Part shown: piece after piece, positions 11,125 to 24,129 of the stretch
Layout: each line of letters begins with the position of its first letter
Position numbering within the stretch: the stretch's first letter is position 1
Origin: Siphonodentalium dalli
Taxonomy: Eukaryota > Mollusca > Scaphopoda > Gadilida > Siphonodentaliidae
NCBI GenBank assembly: GCA_032622095.1
Contig: CP136064.1
Span: 110,782,004-110,846,003, forward strand
Length of the DNA: 64,000 nt
Direction of reading: 5' to 3'
The notes under the pieces: model-generated
Databases searched by the model: none
Seen by the model: only the letters and a program-made list of their open reading frames with translations
Told to the model about the DNA's origin: nothing
Program-made: the position numbers and the translations under genes

Positions 11125-13887
11125 TATTTGTTAGCTGTCCGTCGACTTTATACGAACGATATATGAGTTTCTCGAAATGTATAAGCGAGGATGCACTGGA
11201 ACGTCTGAATGTCACCGAATATGATGGTTTGTTTTAAGCCTGTAACATACGTTACCATATGTTTTGAATATCTCACTGAGGTCGAGTGAGATTAGTTATT
11301 TGTTATAGATGGCTGCCTTCTATCTGATCGGAAAAATATCAAAATTTCGTTCTAAAACAGTATGTAAAGTTCTGTTGTTAGCCTCTGCTACATATGTGGA
11401 TGTAACGTATGTTACTGTAACATACGTTACCGGCTAAAATATTTATTTTTTAAAAACCAAGATATCTCACTGTATGGCAATAATAACGCGAGTTTAGAAC
11501 ACCAGTGATCCAAATATGTGGGTAACTGTCTGCTAGTATGATAATTAATGAGGTTATGGTGAATCGTGTGCGATACACGTGATTCTTTGAAAATATCCCC
11601 TTTGATTATCGCGATGTGTAGGGATCTTTACATTTCCGTGAACTTATTGAGCCGCTCTTACTGGAAAATACGAATGGGATATATTTGCTGTTTTGTAATG
11701 TCTGCAAAGCAAAATAGCATGTTGCTAACCAATAAAGGTTTTCGGGGGACGTACGATTAAAGTTAAACAATATATTCCATAATTATGTTGCATTTTAAAC
11801 TCCACTGAGAATCCGCCAGGTGACCATGTGATCTGAGTAATCACCCTTGTTCAACTATAACTTTGACTTCCATTAGTATGACTATTACCCCCTATATAAC
11901 TGTCTTCAATATATAACGGTTCTGATAATTTAAAGCCGATAATTATATATGTCTGCAGTAAATACACGGACCACTCACTGGCACTAACTGAAATTATATG
12001 CATGACTCATGTCATGATCGAAGTTAACGGGCATAATTTGGAGATGCATACATGTAAAGGCACCAGGCTGGGAATAATATATATGGAAGGGCAAATTGGC
12101 CATGTGCATTTGTGGTAACCATCAATATGTTACCAGTGACTTCACTCAATCGAAAATATATGTTTTGACATTTAAGTTTGGTATAATATTTAAAAAAATA
12201 TCAGCTGAAATATGTTTGGTTTGCATACTGTATATAATATTCGCAAACATCGAAATGGACGGATGTCTAGATTTCTAATTGCTTACTGTAGATATATGGC
12301 AACAACAAAGGTGTCTGCTCGCCATTCTTCTACATATATATAACTAATGTGATATCCCACCGCAGATATCATGTACGTGGAAACCCGACAGCCACCGTCG
12401 AAAACGAAACCATTGAAAACGTTACTTTAATCATTGACAAGCACATCATTATTCCACTGTACTGTCGGTCAGGCAGTATACGTAAGCCATGCACGTGTTT
12501 AAAACATGAGGCCGTGTAACTGTATGCATGCAGGTCCAGCATAGGGTAGCACTCAATTCGCACTCAATATACCAGTGCAATCATTCTCGATAGCAATATA
12601 TACAGGACTTCATACAGAGATATGATACGGTGCTAATCTTAATACAAATGAATTTATATGCTGCATTTGTCGACGTTGGCCATAAAACTGAATATGTTAT
12701 TTGCTTCTGGTATTGTATTATAGTGATGTTTCAGTTCGTAACATACGTTACCATGGTATGTGTGTGACGGCAGCTTAATTTTGGAAGAAGAATCCGCGAA
12801 TAAATCGACTTCTCATTGTTACTTGAAAGAATGAATCTTCGAATATACCGTGGAAGAAAACATTTGGCACAAATCATACATATGATCAAATGAAAGGAAA
12901 CGAATTATGAAGAAATAAAATAGGCTACGTAATTATTAGAAAATGTATGCAATTATTACTTTGTATAGCGTTTTGATCCTAACCATGTATGCTTGTCACT
13001 TAATTATGTTTTGATTTTCTGGCTGCTGCCCATCTTACAAAATTGTTATGAGGGAAATGTGATACCATTAAATGGTTCAATATTGATGTAAACCACCCCA
13101 ACCGATGTGTGTTCACCGGTAACGTATGTTACAATAGGGAAAACACACGATTTTTCATCCATACTTACCAGGTACCATAGCAATTTACTCGAAAGAGCAA
13201 TGATGCCAATATCACACATTTAGTTTCAGCATAACTCTTGTTTGCATAAACGAACAATATTGAACGATACTGTTGATTTTGAATTTTCTCGATTTTCGTT
13301 CCTCAAAGCACCGATTTGGTGAGAATGGACCAACTACGGAAACACGATTCACAACTCTACTTTGAAATTTGGAAGCACCTCGCATAACATTACAGTTATA
13401 CAAATATGGTTGTCCATTTGTCGTTCCGTACATTCCAACAGATAGATGTTACACTGAAATCCCATTAAGAACGTACCATTAATCCCCGGCTAAATGCAAC
13501 CAATCAGATTATCGCCTGCACACGGATGTTTGCGAACACAATTGCGACCGGAACTACCTCAGATTTGATCAAGATTTACATTTCGATCAAGAGATTTTGA
13601 TGATCATTTCTTACTGTTTTTCAAGGTAAATTGACCAACACAAATTGATTTTGAATCGCTCAAAATGTATTAAAGACGTGGTGAGTCGTTGAGTTTTTTG
13701 CTTTTTGTAGACGTGATACTGATAGTAGTGGTACACAACTATTAATGACCGAAAATTCTAAATGCGCTTTTTTCGTGGTATGGCGGTAATCGATGGAGGC
13801 GTGTAAATCACATTAAAAACGAAGCTCAATCGGGCTACAGTAGACAAAACGACCTACGTAGACAGTTTTTTATGTGTGCCCGACCTG

Positions 13888-15540
13888 ATAAACTTCAGTT
13901 CAGATTCAGAATGTATCATGTTTATTGCATAACAACCTTCATGTGATGATTGTTGAAGGGGAAAATTATCTGCAGATAGCACTTGTTCGTGTTCTTTGCG
14001 TTTGGCCATTCCGATATCCTGAAGTTTCAATAGAAACACCAATCTCAATCTGTTTTCATAGTAATCATACACAATTCATGCAAGGCGCGCCATCATTAAT
14101 CAAAGGTCAAGGTCGCAGCTGAAAAATAGGTCTATTATAACAGAGTCCTCTGTTGAACGATGGGCCTGTACATTTATTTTTCTTCATGCGCCAGACTTGT
14201 TTTTGTTTTTATTTTTGTTTATCATTTCATGATATTAAACGAAGATAGAATTATTTACAGCTGTCAGTGACTATTTCTCAGTCTTTTTGCGACATTTTCT
14301 TTTGGCCATTATGGTCTGCATTAATTAATTACCCTGTGATTTCTTCGTTATAAAAATTTATAACGGCGATCGATGTCTTGATTTGTGTAAGTAAATAAAT
14401 TATTAGCCGACAAAACATTACTGAGAGCTAGATTTGTTAGTTGAATGTTGATCGATTTTTAACTATAATAAGCTGGATGGTGGTGAATTTCGGAGAATCT
14501 ATCCTCCATGTTTCTTGAGCCGTTTCAATTTATATTTTTACGCTCTCTGGAGACAATATTCGGTGGTCAAAATTTTACTAAATGCTATGTATGGATAGAA
14601 ATGGAAATGGTGGCGCTTTTGGTATTGATTGAAAGAGGAATCCTTCGCCGACACATCCGTGACGACATCGAAACCATTGCTCGGATAAATGGGCTAAATT
14701 TTCCCGATTTCCGAGCGATGGTAAAATGGTGGACTTCTAATTTTCCCCTTGTCCTATGATACTATTAACGTAAAACAGGCGCTTATATATAGTTTTGGCG
14801 TATGCAGGCAGAGCAAAGTGGGCGGGCAGGGGAGCGCGTTACATGCCCATGTGCCCTATACAATCACACAATAGCAGGAGAATTAACAAAAAACCATAGT
14901 AAGAAATTGTAACGCCTAGCTCAAGATCATATTATTAGGCATATATAAAATATATTGCAGCTGATTGTGAAAAATCTGTATATATAGGTATACGGCTATG
15001 TCGTTGATTTATGATGATATAGTTTTTGTTTGTGCACACGTATACTGTGTGCTTGGTGAGAAAGGATGTGAAAATATTTTAAAAGTCGGTGGTGCCAAAC
15101 TAAAGTTTAATTTCAAATATTTAAACACCAGGCCTACGTCACGTATGAAATGTGTTCAAAATGGCGCATATATACGTTCCAATTGGTTGAAGTGTTCATC
15201 GCCAAACATGCAACGGTCATTGCATTGATACACCAATGCATGTATCTTTTCTTTGTTATTTATTCTAATTTCTATTGAAATAGAGGTATGAAATAGTACG
15301 CATAATAACAATCAGGCCAAAAGCTCTCAATCATTGTTACATGGTTCAAGTACGCAAATACCAATTACGTTTCTAATCACGTTTAGTCCAAACAAGTATG
15401 AAAATACCTGTTCTAATTTCATGTGAAATAGTGGTCTGAATAGTGCATGAATTAGCATGCAAAAATAATAATCAGGCCAAAATTGTCCATCTTCATGACA
15501 TGGTTCATGTACGCAAACACCGAGTTTTAGTACATACATT
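13888..15540. other. Stretch without recognised gene
   Basis: A plus-strand frame at 14508-14759 (83 codons; segment RRHIRDDIETIARINGLNFP) looks protein-like but cannot be assigned; it may be a transposase scrap. The rest is AT-rich and unassigned. Confidence 0.35.
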
Positions 15541-15544
15541 AAGC

Positions 15545-16345
15545 AAATATTGCCCCATGAGGGTTGATTATAAAGTATGGTCCAATGAGGGTTAATAAAC
15601 AAAATATGGTCCCATGATGGTTAATTAAAATTGTACCTTGTTAATTAAAACTTGGTCCCATAACTGATCAGGGATAATTAAAATATGGTCCCATGAGGGT
15701 TAATAAAAATATGAACCCATGGGGGTTAATTGAAATATGGTCCCATTATATAGTTGTTCGGGTGCGTGAAACTGATAAGTTATTATCAAGGCGCTATGCC
15801 AACTGGAGGAATGTACTATTCTAATAACATCGCCGAAAATCTGAAGAAAATAGACCGTACCATTCTATAGAAAACATCGTCTGAGCTACGCTCAAATGTA
15901 AATATTTACTACTCGATTCGGGACGCATCTATCGGCAATAAACTAACGAAAACGATTTCGCCATCGAGAGTCACTGCATTGCATTAATATATAAGAATGA
16001 CGGTGTGTGTTGTCAATTTGGATATAATATTTGTAAAAATGACTACTTTGAACAAGATTATTCTCCATTTATATTTGATCACCCTACCGGAGTGTTTCAT
16101 ATCACTTTAAAATATGGTAACATGAGAGTTATTTCAAGTTAAAATATATGGTCCCATTAAGTGGGTTAATTAAAATTACAATATGGTGTCATCAGTGTTG
16201 ATTAAACTAGGGTTCCATGGGGGTTAAATAAAATATAGTCCCATGAGGGTCAATTAAAATATGGTCCAATTGGGACTAATTAAAATATACCCCCTCCACA
16301 CGAAGAGCAATTAAAACACGGTCCCAGGAGTGGGTAATTTCTGAA
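15545..16345. repeat. 26-30-bp minisatellite, split by a family A repeat
   Basis: Degenerate tandem copies of ATGGTCCCATGAGGGTTAAT plus TAAAAT run from 15545 to about 15750 and resume from 16111 to 16345. The interruption is the 360-bp family A element. The unit itself contains TTAA, the target that family uses. Confidence 0.85.
15750..16106 (+). repeat. Family A repeat (copy 2) inserted in minisatellite
   Basis: Matches the 3363-3728 copy in reverse orientation, with TTAA at its right end (16107-16110). The left terminus is degraded (ATTATATAGTTGTTCGGG). Confidence 0.75.
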
Positions 16346-17170
16346 CATTCTTCAATTCACATAGCATTCTGATACCGTATATGATCCGTACACAGAAATA
16401 AAAATGATGTTTAGAATAAGGCCACATTGTATGTTAAACAATCAATGGGAAGGGTTAGTGTTGGAACTTTTCTTAATGACATCTCTATTCATAGCTGAGA
16501 TATATTCCGTGAACAATGAAATGAAAAAATAATTACAGACCAAGACTAAAGTTCACTAAACGTCAATATTTATAGAGAGCACGGATGAGTAACGTGGGAA
16601 TTGGCTAATAATTATCATCCCAATTCATTTATAAAATTGTCGTGTATAAGTAAATGAAAAAGTTTAATAAACGATGTTAAATAACATGTTAAACACCGTT
16701 GTAAACAGCTCGAATGGTTCATGTGCGAATTAAATTTCTTACACCATCCTCAATTCCCCATGCAATATAATAGTAGATAGCATTCCGATTTATGTCATGT
16801 GAAAATAAATGAAAGATGTTCAAATAACAATACAACAAAGCAGATTAAAGAACAATAGAAACACACAACGCACAGTGCACTTAGGGTTAATCGCTGATGC
16901 TCACTCTGAAATAGAAACGAGTATGAAGTACGTAAATACTCGAATACCTTTATAATCAAATGCTTCGCGTACGATAATTTTCAAGTACTTTTTAAATCAC
17001 ATTTCGCCCATTGGCCCCAATGCAACTTCTCGGATTATCGTACTTGTCAGAAATAGTAAATTTATTTGCTTACGGAAATCACCGAAGTTGGCTGATTGCC
17101 ATTGACAAGTGAAAAAAAATACGTTCATGGTAAACACCCATAGAGGGCGTAATAATAATGGTTAGCATGG
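16346..17170. other. Stretch without recognised gene
   Basis: AT-rich sequence with no open frame of note, no inverted ends and no tandem repeat that I can see. Confidence 0.4.
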
Positions 17171-17171
17171 C

Positions 17172-17224
17172 TCTTCTTCTTCTTCTTCTTCTTCTTTTTC
17201 TTCTTTTTCTTCTTCTTCTTCTTC
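17172..17224. repeat. (CTT)n microsatellite forming the LINE 3' tail
   Basis: CTTCTT runs with TTTCTT interruptions directly after the LINE 3' region; on the LINE strand this is (GAA)n. Confidence 0.9.
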
Positions 17225-18400
17225 CGATTACAGTCCACCATCAACAGGCTGATTATGACTAATTATTATTTTGGCAACGACTGGCGATAATTTCTCTTCA
17301 TGATTAGGGTTTATAATAATATAATTGATTTGATTTGAATTTGATTTGAATTTGGAAGTCATGATTAGTTTATTGGATTCTTTACTAGGTCGAATGTGTT
17401 TTCTGGGACGTCCAGCATGGATTTAGTTGGTTCATCATCATCCTGGTCCTGAACTCATCGACTGGAATGATGGGGACTATTTCAGCTGGTATAGCATTCC
17501 ATTCTCTTATGGTCCGGGGAAAGAAAGAAAATGTGTGGTAGTCGTAGTTGGAGTGTGGAATTGGGTAGCCAGCCGCATTAGTGTGCCTGGATTCCCGTGT
17601 TTTATTTTAGCATAGTCATCCATTTTGACTGCAGCATGTTGATGGTGGATTTGTGCATTATGAATAATCTGGCCTGGTGCCTCCTGGACTGTAAAGAGTG
17701 CCATCTCAGTTGATCTATCATGTCTGATACGCTGGATGTTCTTCTGTATCTGTTGAGAGCATATCTAGCAGCGCGTCGCTGAACTTTCTCCAATGCATCT
17801 ACATTCTTGTCTGTATATGGGTCTCATACAGTCGGTGCATATTCCATTAATGGCCGTACCAAAGACTTATATGTGCACAGTCGCCTTCAGATGGTGAGAG
17901 CTTATCTGTAGATTTCTCTTCAGAAAATTCAGCGTCCTGTTAGCCTTGGCAGCTGTATTATCTATATGCTGATTCCATGACAGATTTTATGTAATAGTCA
18001 CTCCAAGATATTTTGTCTTCTGCACCTTCTTTAATTGTATCCCATGGAGTGCGTATTCTGAATCGATAATATTCTGCGAATGGGTTATATGCATTGCTTC
18101 ACATTTAGCTGGATTGAAGCTCATTTTCCATTTCTTCTCCCATTCTTCTAGTGATCTGATGTCCTTTAATTAGCAGTTCCTCTGCATCTTCCGGTGTATG
18201 TATAGTCTTGTATAATAGAGTGTCATCGGCAAACAGTCTTACATTTGATTTTATTCTTTTATCGAGGTCATGTATGTAGTAAAGGAACAGACTAGGTCCC
18301 AACAGATATAATTGTGGAACTCCTGATGTTACTCTTCCTTCGTATGACTTCTCTCCATGGCTACATGCATAATGGCACAATACACTAACAATACTTCTCG
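17172..18400 (-). pseudogene. 5'-truncated, degraded LINE (non-LTR retrotransposon)
   Basis: Minus-strand remnants of reverse transcriptase in order: VTSGVPQ...LLGPSLFLYYIHDL, RLFADDTLLY (FADD at 18222-18233), then KVQKTKYLGVTIT near 18020, then EKVQRRAARYALNRYRRTSS at about 17730-17793, then a RMECYTS..SP motif near 17490. The order and spacing match the palm, thumb and C-terminal parts of Jockey/CR1-like LINE polymerases. Several stops and frame changes show it is dead. The 3' end is a (GAA)n tail, seen as CTT repeats at 17172-17224 on the plus strand. The 5' limit is uncertain. Confidence 0.85.
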
Positions 18401-19050
18401 TGTGCATTGCTTGAGTGTATGCCGTGGATAAACGCGTTAGTATAATACACAAGCTTCGTACATATCGCCGCAGATGTTTTTTATTTTTTTTGCAGAATAC
18501 AGAAAATTCCATATAACTTTATCTCCGGCTAATTCTGTAACATGGACGTTCATTGCAGGTGCCCGTTCTTTAAGACCATTTTTGGGGAGATAACTCTTTA
18601 GAAAAACGACGCATGCGCAACGTTTATTTGGAATAAAAACAATATCGATTTTGACTAAAGAAAGTCTAATTTTGCCGACTTTTCTTCGTTTTTGTTCAAC
18701 ATCACAGGTCATTATTCAGTGCAACACATACCAGTATTATGTCATATATTCGCAAATTGCTGATTAATTATTATTTCCTTCACATTCCCCAATACTAGTA
18801 GATAAACGTGATAATCCAAAATCGAAAAGACAAATCAAAACTAGACTAGAGTTCACATACAGTGATACACTGCTACAGAGAATAGCACCTAGAGAATACA
18901 GCACCAGCAATTAAAGCACCAGTGGCATTAATCAGCTACATATGATTACGAAGCCAACAACAACAACAACTAGAGTCCAGAGAGGGTACAACCACAGATG
19001 TTGGCCATTATAGATAAATATTAGCCCCAGACTAAAGGCCATTCCACGCA

Positions 19051-19712
19051 CAGACTGCAGTTGTTGGAAACTTGTCAAAAAACCCGAAAAGAGATGTCAC
19101 CACCACCACCACTACTTATTAATATAATTGACAAGTAGGGAAAGCTACTGAGCCATCAAACCATGTCACCGCTCGTTTCGTGTTCAATTGCAACAATAAA
19201 AACATTAATTTCAGAAAAGTACAACATCCTAGTAATAAAACATATATTTCTTTTCACGTTTATCGTAAGTGCAGTAGAAAATTATCACTTTATAATTACT
19301 TTTATCGTATACAACATCCGAAAACAACTGCAACTGTGGGCAGCCGATTCCACGAGTCGCCATCCTAGAGTCAAGGGCAGATAATTTCAAATACTATTAT
19401 CTGCGCTTGACTCTCGGATGGCGACTCGTGGAATCAGCGAGCCGCTGTTGTTTGGGAAGTTGTATACGATAAAAGTAATTATAAAGTGATAATTTTCTAC
19501 TGCACTTACGGTAAACATGAAAAGAAATATATGTTTTATTACTAGGATGTTGTACTTTTCTGAAATTAATGTTTTTATTGTTGCAATTGAACACGAAACG
19601 AGCGGTGACATGGTTTGATGGCTCAGTAGCTTTCCCTACTTGTCAATTATATTAATAAGTAGTGGTGGTGACATCTCTTTTCGGGTTATTTGACAAGTTT
19701 CCAACAACTGTG
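19051..19712. mobile_element. 662-bp near-perfect palindrome, Mutator-like foldback element
   Basis: Arms of about 330 bp meet at a loop of about 10 bases (near 19386-19395). Bases 19060-19320 and 19450-19710 are almost identical inverted copies. A 10-bp direct repeat ATTCCACGCA sits outside (19041-19050 and 19713-19722). Ends read CAGACTGCAGTTGTTGG and CACAGTTGTTGG. Long arms with a 9-10-bp duplication fit Mutator-like (MULE) non-autonomous elements. The same peptide can be read from both arms, a by-product of symmetry, not two genes. Confidence 0.85.
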
Positions 19713-19722
19713 ATTCCACGCA

Positions 19723-21750
19723 AAGTGGTCCACAATGTAGTAAAGTTTGGAATGGTATTTTATCTACTACAATGAATATTATGGAACAACATTATTACTC
19801 ACATATATTTAATATCAGGAACATGTCAACATCATTTATAACGAATCATTGTTAATATATCGAATTGAAGAGTTGCTATTAAGTTCAAGTTGTTCTTGTC
19901 GTGGATCGAGTCTTTCTGTCATCATCCGGGATTCTCTGTGATGTTTCCCGGAATGGCCGAATCATGCACGTTGATTGGCTGTCCCACAGTTGTTTACCGA
20001 GGTCAAATGTGACGCAATGTGACCGCCTTCAGACGAGGTCAAACGGTGTTTATTTTATAGTCCACGACGTAAAATTACAATACCCAAATTCACTACAACA
20101 ACACAAAAAAAATCAAATTGGACTCGGGGTCACAATTTTTTTTTCTTCTCCATAATGTTGATCCAATTTATCAGGAAAAATTATTTGTATGTGGATTGTA
20201 CATGTGTATGCCTTGCACATCAGTGTTCAAACTTATGGCTACTATAGCCAAACAATTGATCCTATACTTATAATACTAGCGACCGGAACGTCATGACGGC
20301 GCGGACAGTTTCCTATTCTGCTCTATAGTAAATTCCACCTTGAATTTATTTTTTATATTTCAATAAATACTCAAATGCCACGAAAAACGATTTAGTGATT
20401 CATAAAATTCATAATATAATATAATATAATAGCTGTCAAAAAATTATCTAAATTACATTTGGCACAAACAGAGTTTCAGCAGATTGAAAGCCGGATACGG
20501 CCTCCATTTTCTGCATTTATGGGCACCGCCATCTTGTTTCTCGCAACCTCTCGTTTCGCGTTAGGTCATACAGCCTTATATGGCTCATACGTGACCTAAA
20601 AAACTGAATTCTGGGTAGAAACTTTGGTGACCTGTTCCTGCGGTATTAATAACTTCAATTGTCCAAAGAAATTCACGTAATTTACATAATTTGTGCCAGC
20701 GATCGCCCGATGTAAACACATGCTATACCAGTTTTGTGATGAAAATTACGAACTTTTGAGTTCACTTAAACACCGAATAAATTCACATTACGACTTCAAA
20801 CTGATTTTTTCACACAAATAAAGCCCATAATATGCTCTTTTTAGACTTGTTTGCCGATAAGTCGCGCCAATGCGCGCTTTTTGGTTACAGCCTGGGGTGT
20901 ATTTAGTGAACACAAAGTCACTTTTTGTATCATCTCCTATATAACGTCATGTATTTACGTTGAGTTTGTGACGTTACGTGATACATTGTGTGTGGTATTT
21001 ATTGAGATTCTATATAAATATTCACTTTTTTATAACTTCTGATTTATTAAATGTTTTGAATTGAAGTTTGCTATTTTTAATTCAGAATTTAATTATCTTT
21101 ACAATGGTATAAAATTTATTGCAGGAGACTTTACAATAGTTTTCCTATTGATCATAGGAATGGTCAGATAGCCTATTCTGTGGAGTTTATATTATTCCAT
21201 ATGATCCCGGTCAATTTTACCCAATGATGTTCAATGTTTAAGATAACATACCTTGGTTCATCGTGAAAGATAATCCAAAAACAAATCCTTATATGAATAG
21301 AGTATTAAACCCTCTTTCAAATTATGTATTTTTCACAAACATAAAACCTAATATAACACATTGTGCATGCCTGATAACACAGTGGGCACTTTACCTCAAA
21401 TCTGAGACAGCGTTCGGCAGACTTTTAAGAATGTTCAGGATATATAATGAACTATAACTTTTTTCTTACCTAATACATCTGAAAAAGGTTTTCATATTTG
21501 TGTACAGAATTATATTCCCTTCAAAATGATATATAACATGACAAACAAAACCCATTTTGAAAAAACCACCTACTATCACTACCTATACATGTTGAAATGC
21601 TGATGCTGTCTAGGAAAAACTGTTATGATTAACAAACTGATTCACATGTCATTTTACAAACAATGACCACCTTATTCCGTAGGCATGCCTGCTACTTGGA
21701 TATATGATGCATATTAAGAACAAAAATTGTCAGGAAATTCACATTTGGCT
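19723..21750. other. Stretch without recognised gene
   Basis: Contains an ATAAT microsatellite at about 20412-20432 and a small hairpin TTAGGTCATACAGCC...GGCTCATACGTGACCTAA at 20560-20600. A GATTGGCT (inverted CCAAT) lies near 19973. No coding features recognised. Confidence 0.35.
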
Positions 21751-21751
21751 T

Positions 21752-23611
21752 GTAACACACGTGACAGAATTAACAGTATTTTTTACTTAAAACTGGAAAT
21801 ACTGCACAATGTTTCACATTATTACATAAAACAAAGGTAGAAACGTTCCCTGACAATTTTGGGAAAAACTTGTTGAACTTGATCACCACCTAATGCCCAA
21901 ATGCATGGTTTAATTTCTGTAACACACGTGACGTCACGTGTGTTACAAAAATGACACATGGCTTATAGTGATTGAAAACATGGGTCCAAGACTTCTGAAA
22001 GCTGTTTCTAGATTAATTATGTTGCTAATATCTGTAAACAGACTAGATTCACACACTCATTTGGAAATGTTAATTAATTTCTGACATCTGTGGCTAAGCA
22101 TTAGAACCTGTTCTGAACTGAACGCATCACAGGTGTCTGGCTATAAATACCTCCATATACAGATTATCAAATTCATAATATTGATCTCAAAACAGATCTG
22201 CAAACTCCTCTATGTCAAAACACATCTGAAATATGATCCTTGATTCCTTTATATTGGTCTGACTATAAGTGGACTGTCACATCTTTTCAATGATAGATCT
22301 TAGTAATCCAAAATACAATAATTAATCAATATTAATTAGAAAATGGATTAAAATTACACTGATGAGGTGTATGCACCAGGTCTTAATTGTGTATGGTTGA
22401 CTCATTTTATCTGGTAAAATAGCAAATTGACAAATAATCTTTTACATGTACTTCCAAAAGTTACAAAACCCACTATTTCTGGCCCCCAGTCATGCTCAAA
22501 TACATCAAATCTACACTTGTACATGGCTCCATAATATTTACTAACGTGATAGGAATTATTGCATCTGCAGCACCTAGTGTACATGTACTAGTAGCAGTGA
22601 AGAGTGTTCTGTTAGTTTCTTCTTGATACAGTAAGAACGAATGCTCATCTCAATTCTCTACAGAATAGTTTTGGTGGCAATGAATTAAGTATGACAGTGT
22701 ATATTATACCTTCACAATATCTAGAGGGATTGGTGTCATATGTTGTAAGTCATTCGTGCATTCATAATCAAGCCGATTCTGGAACACGACAAGGGTGTGC
22801 ACCCACAGCGTTCTATTTGAAGTTTGAAGCTTTTAATACCCCTTAAGCTGGGCACATGTCTTCATTTCAGTCATATACCATACATCAGATATATACCAGT
22901 AATATGGTCTCACAGTTTAGTGGTTTAATAAAACTTAACCAAAGTATTCTCTGCAGCTAGCTTTGTTAAACAGTTAAATGGATTGTGAACAAATACTTTC
23001 TATCTAATGATGTTGTTTACCAACAATGGGCTTTGTTTATGTCTAGTAATGTCATGTTCCCTTGTACCTCTCTTCTTATGAATTGATATTAAATTTTGTT
23101 ATGTTCTGCTGTAATATGCATAAAATCATCTTTTGAAACAAAACTTGTGCATAAAATTGACAATCGGTTATGAACTGATTGAAAATAGGATACTGGTTTC
23201 GCACGCGTAACACACGTGACAGAGCGATGTAACACACGTGACAGTGAATATGCTATCAGGGCGAGAAATACATTCAACTCTCATTAAAAGTACTAGTTGC
23301 ACATTGAAGTAGAGTCTTTTTTCTTATTGGAAAAAAGCGCCAATTATGTATCAAACAAATAACTTCACAGACTTTTTGCATAGAAAACAGAGGTCCTTTT
23401 TTTCACATTTGTGCGCTGTAACACACGTGACAGTCATATACAAGCATGGTACAGTAATACATTTACTACACAGCCTTAAGGACCGATCGCATAGTTATGA
23501 TGGGGTTATTATCTCGACTATATAGTGAATCATTTTATATTATATTGAATGCACACCAAATGCTGCTTGAAAATATCACCAAAATTTCGTGCAAAATGTA
23601 ACACACGTGAC
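21752..23611. repeat. Cluster of eight GTAACACACGTGAC motifs
   Basis: Copies start at 21752, 21919, 21933 (inverted), 23207, 23229, 23418 and 23598; together with looser flanking matches they are usually followed by A or AG. The pair at 21918-21947 makes a perfect 30-bp palindrome. The motif contains the E-box CACGTG. The exact 14-mers I can count are seven; an eighth is only implied by the extended matches. Confidence 0.75.
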
Positions 23612-24129
23612 ATGGAATGGGCCTTTAAAATAGGAAAAGTTCGGAAACAACATGTTTGAAGTACCCTCCCACCTGGCACCTCGAAACAGTGCATGGAAAT
23701 GTGCGGAAGTGCGCGGTACAAATAAAACAGTTATTATGCACAGGGGCAGGTGGGGGTTGAATTAAAACATGAAATATAGTAGTAGACAGTCTTCAGTTGC
23801 GAATTTGTAAGGTTATTTTAACTTTTATTGGAGAGAGTGAGTGGTAGAATCTACCGCGCACTGTTTCGAGAAAAGCTTACTGCGCAATATCTTCCGCACA
23901 TTGTTTCGAGAAAAGCTTATTCGTGGTATCGGATTAGGGGCCACACTGACATGTCTTAATTAGTTGAATAGTATAGCGGTAGGCTGATTAGAGGTGACAG
24001 CTTACTGTCATTGTAACAAGTGTGAAAAGACATCAGGTTCACCTGTCACCATGCAATGCGAATATGAGAAGTTAAAATGTTGAAACAACACAAGCATCAG
24101 TGATTATTGAGTGATTAAATCTGCAGGGT

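Larger units (their letters stand above)
9868..13887. mobile_element. 4.0-kb DNA transposon with ~200-bp terminal inverted repeats
   Basis: Left arm 9868-10070 and right arm 13682-13887 are inverted copies, starting CAGGTCGGGCACACAT. ATAAA at 9863-9867 and 13888-13892 is a possible 5-bp target duplication. Seven copies of GTAACATACGTTAC (10491, 10685, 11242, 11402 inverted, 11417, 12738, 13119 inverted) are confined to it. It contains a nested MITE (10760-11124). Its longest frame (10271-10741, 156 codons, rich in Cys/Arg) is not recognised as a transposase. Superfamily not assigned. Confidence 0.8.

Noticed and set aside
14508-14759. 83-codon frame with RRHIRDDIETIARINGLNF
   Set aside because: Looks protein-like but cannot be tied to any family; too short to call.
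19163-19611. Two similar peptides (starting MSPLVSCSIATIKTLI) on opposite strands
   Set aside because: They are the two arms of the palindrome read in mirror image; no family resemblance or codon signal.
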